From NCBI RefSeq assembly GCF_015831345.1, contig NZ_JADWYS010000001.1:1622118-1686117 (forward strand): a DNA stretch of 64,000 bases, written 5' to 3'. Shown here piece after piece: positions 59,089 to 64,000 of this stretch; positions within the stretch are counted from its first letter, which is position 1, and the number at the start of each line of letters is the position of its first letter. Below the pieces are notes generated by a model that ran no database searches, was not told the origin of the DNA, and saw only the letters and a program-made list of their open reading frames with translations. This DNA comes from Caenimonas aquaedulcis. GTDB lineage: Bacteria > Pseudomonadota > Gammaproteobacteria > Burkholderiales > Burkholderiaceae_C. The position numbers were made by a program, and so were the translations under genes.

Positions 59089-59979
59089 TTACACCGAGTG
59101 CTGCGCCATGGTTTCGAGTGCGCGCACCAGCGCCGAGTGATCGGCCTGGCCGAGTCCCAGCGCGGCGCAGGACTGCATCAGCTGCGCGACCCCCGCGGTC
59201 TGCGGCAACGCCACCCCGAGCGCCCTCGCCCCCTGCAGTGCGAGGTTCAGGTCCTTCTGGTGCAGCGCGATGCGAAACCCCGGCTCGAACGTGCGCTTGA
59301 TCATGCGCTCCCCGTGCACCTCCAGCACCCGTGAGGCCGCGAAGCCGCCCATCAAGGCCTGCCGCACCCTGGCCGGATCGGCGCCGGCCTTCGAGGCGAA
59401 CAGCAAGGCCTCGCCGACGGCCGCGATGTTCAGCGCCACGATGATCTGGTTGGCCACCTTGCACACCTGGCCGTCGCCCGCGCCGCCCACGCGCGTGATG
59501 TTCTTTCCCATCTGCTCGAGCAAAGGCCTGACGCGCTCGAAGCCTGCCGGCGTGCCGCCCACCATGATCGTCAGGCTCGCAGCTTTGGCACCCACTTCGC
59601 CGCCCGACACGGGCGCATCGAGGTAGTCGCACCCGAGCGCCTCGATCCGGCCCGCGAATTCGCGCGTCGCGATCGGATCGATAGAGCTGCAATCGACGAC
59701 CGTCTTGCCCTGCGAGAGCCCCGACGCCACGCCGTATTCAGTGAACAGCACGGCCTCCACGTCGGGTGTGTCGGGCACCATGATGAAGACGATGTCGGCG
59801 CGCGCGGCCACCTCGCGCGCCGAAGCGCAGACCACGGCCCCGGTACCCGTGAGGGACGCGGGCACTTTTCCGCGGGTATGCACGAACAAGGCGTGGCCCG
59901 CGTTCAACAGGTGCCCGGCCATGGGCGCGCCCATGATGCCCAGGCCGATGAAGCCGACTTGCAGTCGCGGTGCGGTCAC
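59089..59979 (-). CDS. NAD-dependent beta-hydroxy-acid dehydrogenase (GarR/GlxR/LtnD-like)
   Basis: This 296-residue protein has the Rossmann motif GFIGLGIMGAPMAGHLL, the substrate-binding DAPVSGGEVGAKAASLTIMVGG and the catalytic lysine in GQVCKVANQIIVALN. The family reduces tartronate semialdehyde or oxidises threonate/3-hydroxyisobutyrate. It starts at GTG 59979, overlapping the isomerase gene stop (GTGA). With a Hyi-type isomerase beside it, tartronate-semialdehyde reductase (glyoxylate route) and L-threonate dehydrogenase are the leading options. Confidence 0.92.
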   Translation of the reverse strand: MTAPRLQVGFIGLGIMGAPMAGHLLNAGHALFVHTRGKVPASLTGTGAVVCASAREVAARADIVFIMVPDTPDVEAVLFTEYGVASGLSQGKTVVDCSSIDPIATREFAGRIEALGCDYLDAPVSGGEVGAKAASLTIMVGGTPAGFERVRPLLEQMGKNITRVGGAGDGQVCKVANQIIVALNIAAVGEALLFASKAGADPARVRQALMGGFAASRVLEVHGERMIKRTFEPGFRIALHQKDLNLALQGARALGVALPQTAGVAQLMQSCAALGLGQADHSALVRALETMAQHSV

Positions 59980-60764
59980 GTCGGTTCCTTCGCGAGCGTC
60001 TTCATCCACGCGAGGCCTTCGGACGTGGTGGCCTCCGGTTTGTATTCGCAGCCGATGAGGCCCCGGTAGCCGAGCGCATCGATGTGCGCGAACAGCCAGG
60101 GGTAGTTGATCTCGCCGGTGCCCGGCTCGTGGCGCCCGGGGTTGTCCGCCAGCTGGATGTGCCCGATGCGATGCATGTGCCGGCGCAGCGTCTCGCCCAG
60201 CTCGCCTTCCATGCGCTGGGCATGGTAGATGTCGTACTGCAGGAAGAGGTTGTCGCTCGCGACCTCGTCGATGAGTGCCAGCGTCTGATCGGTGCGCGTG
60301 AGGAAGAAGCCGGGTACGTCGTGGTGGTTGACGGGCTCGACCAGCAGACGGATGCTCGCCTGCTTCAGCGCGGCAGCGGCGAAGCGCAGGTTGCCGACCA
60401 GCGTCGCGTGCGCATCCCCGTGCGTGACACCCGGCGGCACCTTGCCGGCGAGGCAGTTCAGTTGGGGACAGTGCAGCGCGCGGGCGTACTCGATGGCTCG
60501 CGCGACCCCTTCCCGGAATTCCGCGACGCGGTCCGGATGGCAGGCGATGCCGCGCTCGCCCGATTCCCAATCTCCGGCGGGCAGGTTGTGCAGGACCTGC
60601 CGCAACCCGTTCGCACGCAGTGCGGCGACGAGTTGCTCCTTGGGGTAGGCGTACGGAAACAGGTATTCGACCGCTTCGAAGCCGGCGTTGCGCGCTGCGG
60701 CGAAGCGTTCGAGGAAGGGCAGCTCGGTAAAGAGCATGGTGAGGTTGGCGGCAAATCGCGGCAT
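59976..60764 (-). CDS. Hydroxypyruvate isomerase family protein (Hyi/OtnI-like)
   Basis: This 262-residue TIM barrel has the Hyi start (MPRFAANLTMLFTELPFLERFAAARNAGFEAVEYLFPY) and metal/substrate residues in LLVEPVNHHDVPGFFL, LQYDIYHAQRMEG, IQLADNPGRHEPGTGEINY and GCEYKP. It interconverts hydroxypyruvate and tartronate semialdehyde, or acts on 2-oxo-tetronate in the OtnI branch. It is coupled to the GarR-like gene by a GTGA overlap and follows the FMN oxidase copy 3 gene by 13 bases. Confidence 0.92.
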   Translation of the reverse strand: MPRFAANLTMLFTELPFLERFAAARNAGFEAVEYLFPYAYPKEQLVAALRANGLRQVLHNLPAGDWESGERGIACHPDRVAEFREGVARAIEYARALHCPQLNCLAGKVPPGVTHGDAHATLVGNLRFAAAALKQASIRLLVEPVNHHDVPGFFLTRTDQTLALIDEVASDNLFLQYDIYHAQRMEGELGETLRRHMHRIGHIQLADNPGRHEPGTGEINYPWLFAHIDALGYRGLIGCEYKPEATTSEGLAWMKTLAKEPT

Positions 60765-60777
60765 GGGAGTCCCCTTA

Positions 60778-61920
60778 TTAAAATTGCCAATCGCCCGTGT
60801 GCAGCAGTTCGCGCCGCAGCTCGCCGATGCTGCGGCACCCCAGCATGCCCATGGTCATCGTCATTTCCTTGCGGAAGATCTCGATGCTCTGTTCCACGCC
60901 GGCCTGCCCCCGGGCCGCCAGCCCGTACGCATAGCCGCGGCCGATGAGGCAGGCCTTCGCGCCCATGGCCAGCGCCTTGACCACGTGCTGCCCGCGGCGG
61001 ATGCCGCTGTCCAGCATCACGACGGCCCGCTCGTTCACCGCATCCACGATGGGCGCGAGCGCCATGATCGATGAGATCGCGCCGTCCAGCTGGCGTCCGC
61101 CATGGTTGGAGACCACGATGCCGTCCGCACCGCACTCCACCGCCTTCACCGCATCGCGAGGCGTCATGACGCCCTTCAGCACGAGCGGCCCATCCCACTT
61201 CGCGCGGATGTCCCTGAAGGTGTCCCAGGTGAGGTCCTTCGCGATCAGCCCGCCGCCGGCCTTGGACATGATCCGCTTGTAGTTGTTCTTGCCCCCCGGC
61301 ATGCTGCCGAAGTTCAGGCGCGGCCCGAGCAGCACATCGCGAATCCAGTCGAGCCGGGTGATCATGTCGGCGATGTTGGACAGCTTGACCTGGCCCGTGT
61401 GGGTGTAGCCATGCCGCATGTCGCGGTCGCGCTGCGCGGAGATGGCGGAGTCGACCGTCAGCACCAGCGCCTTGCAGTTGACGGCCTTCGCACGCTGGAT
61501 CAGGTGCTCGTGGTGGCCGGGTTCGTTCATGACATACAGCTGGAACCAGATCGGCTCCTTGCGCGCGGCGCAGACATCTTCCACCGAGGACACCGCCGTC
61601 GTCGACAGGCAGGAGGTGATGCCGCAGGCCTCCGCGGCCCTGGCGGTCGCGATGTCCCCCAGCCGGGACAACACGCCCAGCGAGCCCACCGGCCCGAGGA
61701 TCAGCGGCATCGACAGTCGCTCGCCGAAGATCGTGGTGGCCAGGTCGATGCGGCTCACGTCCTGGAGCACCGGCGGCACGAACCGGAGCCGGTCGAAGTC
61801 CTCGAGGTTGGTGCCCAGCGTCAGTTCGTCGTGCGTGCCGCCATCGAGGTAGTCATACAGCATGCGGGGCAGCCGCCTCCTGGCGAGCGCCCGCATGTCG
61901 CCGATGTTGATCGGGTCCAC
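60778..61920 (-). CDS. FMN-dependent alpha-hydroxy-acid oxidase/dehydrogenase, copy 3 (LldD-like)
   Basis: This 380-residue family member has MLYDYLDGGTHDE near the start, the catalytic VSNHGGRQLDGA and the FMN loop LDSGIRRGQHVVKALAMGAKACLIGR. I place the start at GTG 61920 because MDPINIGDMRALARRRLPRM then aligns end to end with copies 1 and 2. The next in-frame ATG is eight codons inside. It is much less similar to those copies than they are to each other. It lies 8 bases after the class II aldolase gene. Confidence 0.91.
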   Translation of the reverse strand: MDPINIGDMRALARRRLPRMLYDYLDGGTHDELTLGTNLEDFDRLRFVPPVLQDVSRIDLATTIFGERLSMPLILGPVGSLGVLSRLGDIATARAAEACGITSCLSTTAVSSVEDVCAARKEPIWFQLYVMNEPGHHEHLIQRAKAVNCKALVLTVDSAISAQRDRDMRHGYTHTGQVKLSNIADMITRLDWIRDVLLGPRLNFGSMPGGKNNYKRIMSKAGGGLIAKDLTWDTFRDIRAKWDGPLVLKGVMTPRDAVKAVECGADGIVVSNHGGRQLDGAISSIMALAPIVDAVNERAVVMLDSGIRRGQHVVKALAMGAKACLIGRGYAYGLAARGQAGVEQSIEIFRKEMTMTMGMLGCRSIGELRRELLHTGDWQF

Positions 61921-61928
61921 CCGGCGGC

Positions 61929-62708
61929 TCAATCGCGGAAGCTCGGGTCCGCGCGGTCGAGCATCCGCAGCATCGCCGGCCAGTCCTTCGTCGGCCCCAC
62001 GCGGTTGGGCTTGTCGAAATACGCGGCCACGGATTCCGCGGTCGCTGGATCGCACACGATGACGTTGCCGCCGGCCAGCGCGCCGACCTGCATCTGGCAC
62101 GCGGACTCGAGGTGGTACATCAAGTCGAAGGCTTCACGCACTTGGCTGCCGCAGGTGAGCAGTCCATGGTTGCGCAGGATCATCACCTTGCGCCCGCCCA
62201 GGTCACGGCCCAGGCGTTCGGCCTCGTCGTCGTTCGTCGCGGTGCCGGCGAAATCGCTGTAGGCCACGCGATCGTGGAAGCGCATGGCGTGCTGCGTGAG
62301 GTTGAGCAGGCCATGGGCTTGCGCCGACACCGCGCCGCCCGCCATGGTGTGCACGTGAATCACGCACTGCACGTCGGGCCGGCGCTTGTGCAGGCCGCCG
62401 TGCACGACATAGCCGGAGGGGTTGACGCCCAGGCCGGTGGGGTCATGGACGATCTTGTCGTCGAAGTTCACCGTGACCAGGTTGGACGCCGTGACTTCGT
62501 CGCAGAACAGGCCGTATGCATTGATCAGGTACTGGCCGGGCTTGCCGGGAACCTTCGCGGACAGGTGCGCGTAGATCAGGTCCGTCATCTTGTACTTGGC
62601 GCACAGGCGGAACGCGGCGGCCAGGTTGACGCGCTGTTCCCACTCTTCGCGCGAGACGCTGTCCCTGACTTCGGGATAGCGCAGAAGGCTATCGGGGGCT
62701 GGGTTCAT
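61929..62708 (-). CDS. Class II aldolase/adducin family protein
   Basis: This 259-residue protein has the zinc ligands in VIHVHTMAGGAV and LRNHGLLTCG, with YVVHGGLHKRRPDV between the conserved strands. The family contains sugar-phosphate aldolases and 3-oxo-tetronate 4-phosphate decarboxylases (OtnC). I use the ATG at 62708 because CGGAGC is properly spaced for it; the ATG at 62729 has no ribosome-binding site and would add seven residues. It lies 33 bases after the DppC-like gene and leads the hydroxy-acid run. Confidence 0.9.
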   Translation of the reverse strand: MNPAPDSLLRYPEVRDSVSREEWEQRVNLAAAFRLCAKYKMTDLIYAHLSAKVPGKPGQYLINAYGLFCDEVTASNLVTVNFDDKIVHDPTGLGVNPSGYVVHGGLHKRRPDVQCVIHVHTMAGGAVSAQAHGLLNLTQHAMRFHDRVAYSDFAGTATNDDEAERLGRDLGGRKVMILRNHGLLTCGSQVREAFDLMYHLESACQMQVGALAGGNVIVCDPATAESVAAYFDKPNRVGPTKDWPAMLRMLDRADPSFRD

Positions 62709-62741
62709 GTGGTGCTCCGTTGATTGCATGGGGGTTGGCGT

Positions 62742-63605
62742 TCAGCGCTTGCGCGACCGGACGTCGAAGAGATCCAGCACGCCTTCGCCGAGGAAGTGGA
62801 AGCTGAGGACCGTCATCGTGATCAGCGCGCCCGGCAGGATGGCCATCCACGGCGCGGAGTCCAGGTAGCCTTGCGCCTGGTTGAGCATGTTCCCCCAGCT
62901 GGGCGTGGGCGGCTGCACGCCGTAGCCCAGGAAGCTCACGTAGCTCTCCGCCAGGATCGCGTGCGCCACGTTGAGCGTCGCCGCGACCAGGATGGTCGGC
63001 ATGGTGTTGGGCAGCAGGACCTTGAAGATCAAGTGCGCGTCCTTGCAGCCGACGGAGCGCGCGGCCAGCGCGAACTCCCGCTCGCGCAGCGATGACACCT
63101 GCGCCTGCACGACGCGCGCGATCTCCATCCAGGAGGTGCACGCGATCAGGATGATCAGCGTCACGACGCTGGGTTGCAGCAGCGCCGACAGCGTGAGCAT
63201 CAAAAACACATTGGGGAAGCACAGGGCGACGTCGACCATGCGCATGATGGCGTTGCCGATCCAGCCGCTGTAGAAGCCCGCGAGCAGGCCCAGCGTCACG
63301 CCGATGCACACGCTCATCGCCATCGCGGCCACGCCGACCGACAGGGAGATCCGGCCTGCCACCAGCAGCCGGGCCAGCAGGTCGCGGCCCAGTTCGTCGG
63401 TGCCCGCGGGATGCACCCCGAAGGACGGCGCGAGGTGGCGGTTGACGATGTCGATCTGCGTGTCCGTCCACGGCAGCAGGAACGGGATGAACGCGCAGCT
63501 CGCGATCATCAGCACGATGAAGATCGCCGCATACAGGGCTCGCGAGCGTTTGCCGACGACCGCGCGCCGGGGCGCATCCACGCGAGGTGAAGCCAGGGTA
63601 GTCAT
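62742..63605 (-). CDS. Dipeptide/oligopeptide ABC transporter permease (DppC-like)
   Basis: This 287-residue permease has the DppC landmarks: GVHPAGTDELGRDLLARLLVAGRISL, SLREREFALAARSVGCKDAHLIFKVLLPN (EAA region) and AESYVSFLGYGVQPPTPSWGNML. It lies 18 bases after the DppB-like gene. It belongs to an ABC uptake system whose binding protein and ATPases would lie beyond the right edge. Its position directly ahead of the class II aldolase suggests that the transporter feeds the hydroxy-acid enzymes. Confidence 0.93.
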   Translation of the reverse strand: MTTLASPRVDAPRRAVVGKRSRALYAAIFIVLMIASCAFIPFLLPWTDTQIDIVNRHLAPSFGVHPAGTDELGRDLLARLLVAGRISLSVGVAAMAMSVCIGVTLGLLAGFYSGWIGNAIMRMVDVALCFPNVFLMLTLSALLQPSVVTLIILIACTSWMEIARVVQAQVSSLREREFALAARSVGCKDAHLIFKVLLPNTMPTILVAATLNVAHAILAESYVSFLGYGVQPPTPSWGNMLNQAQGYLDSAPWMAILPGALITMTVLSFHFLGEGVLDLFDVRSRKR

Positions 63606-63623
63606 GGGGAGTTCCTGCGGGCT

Positions 63624-64000
63624 TTAGTTGGGACGCACACGGGGATCGGCGATCGCGTAGCCGAGGTCGGCGAGCAGGCTGCCCAGGAGCGTGAGCACCG
63701 CGGTCAGCATCAGCACGCCGAGGACGACGGGGTAGTCGCGGTAGTTCAGCGAGTCCATGAAGAGCCGCCCCATGCCGGGCCAGGTGAACACGGTTTCGGT
63801 GACGAGGGCGCCGCCGAGCTGCGCGGGGATGTGCATGCCCGCGATCGAGATCATGGGAAGCAGCGAGTTGGGCAGCACGTGGCGCCAGAGGACCTGCGCC
63901 TGCGACAGGCCCTTGGCCCGCGCCGTGCGGATGTAGTCCTGCGAGAACGCGTCGATCACCGAGGCGCGCATGTAGCGGCTCCAGACCGCCACGTGCACCA
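63624..64000 (-). CDS. Dipeptide/oligopeptide ABC transporter permease (DppB-like), C-terminal part
   Basis: Only the last 125 or so residues are in the window and the frame is open to the right edge. DYIRTARAKGLSQAQVLWRHVLPN is the EAA motif and ALVTETVFTWPGMGRLFMDSLNYRDYPVVLG the family C-terminus. It is the upstream partner of the DppC-like permease. An ATG at 63998 is inside the gene and not its start. Confidence 0.92.
   Translation of the reverse strand, partial: VHVAVWSRYMRASVIDAFSQDYIRTARAKGLSQAQVLWRHVLPNSLLPMISIAGMHIPAQLGGALVTETVFTWPGMGRLFMDSLNYRDYPVVLGVLMLTAVLTLLGSLLADLGYAIADPRVRPN

Overview
The window reads as a compact, roughly two-thirds G+C chromosome segment of a Burkholderiales betaproteobacterium, most like Comamonadaceae (Ramlibacter/Variovorax type). 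This is inferred from the three Bug-type solute receptors, the many CaiB/BaiF CoA-transferases and hydroxy-acid oxidases, frequent GTG starts, and the housekeeping block PHP phosphatase - EamA - YciO - M50 protease - trpS. I see no phage, insertion sequence, CRISPR array or replication origin. No gene-free stretch exceeds 300 bases.

1-13.8 kb is peptide uptake. A leftward yejBEF-like ABC operon ends in an unfinished secreted protein. Opposite it run two tandem yejA-like binding proteins and then a complete oppABCDF-like set. 13.8-16.7 kb holds an MFS exporter and a CPA1 Na+/H+ antiporter. 16.7-22.3 kb is a leftward TonB energy module (exbB, two exbD, tonB) with one TonB-dependent receptor behind its own terminator.

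22.5-38.2 kb is mostly core genes: tRNA-Thr(CGU), small secreted proteins, a GspC-like lipoprotein, crcB, a CorC/CNNM protein, apaH, rhlE, a zinc metallopeptidase, a PHP phosphatase, an EamA exporter, yciO, an M50 protease, trpS with a C-terminal extension, a convergent response regulator/histidine kinase pair, and azlCD.

38.2-46.6 kb is a CoA-thioester catabolic locus: two class III CoA-transferases, an acyl-CoA dehydrogenase, a MaoC-type hydratase, a CitE-type lyase, a cyclase-family hydrolase and two Bug receptors. The set resembles itaconate/C5-dicarboxylate degradation.

46.9-64 kb is a dense amino-acid/hydroxy-acid catabolic region: PruA-like aldehyde dehydrogenase, an Asp/Glu-racemase-family protein, three FMN hydroxy-acid oxidases, RidA, DadA-like, DapA-like, GlcD-like and OCD-like enzymes, a Bug receptor, an IclR regulator, then GarR/GlxR-like, Hyi-like and class II aldolase genes and a truncated dipeptide-type ABC transporter. 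Three divergent promoters in this region share an inverted repeat of the form TATTG-N5-CAATA. I propose it as the operator of a local regulon, probably read by the IclR protein encoded here. That is the most interesting signal in the window.
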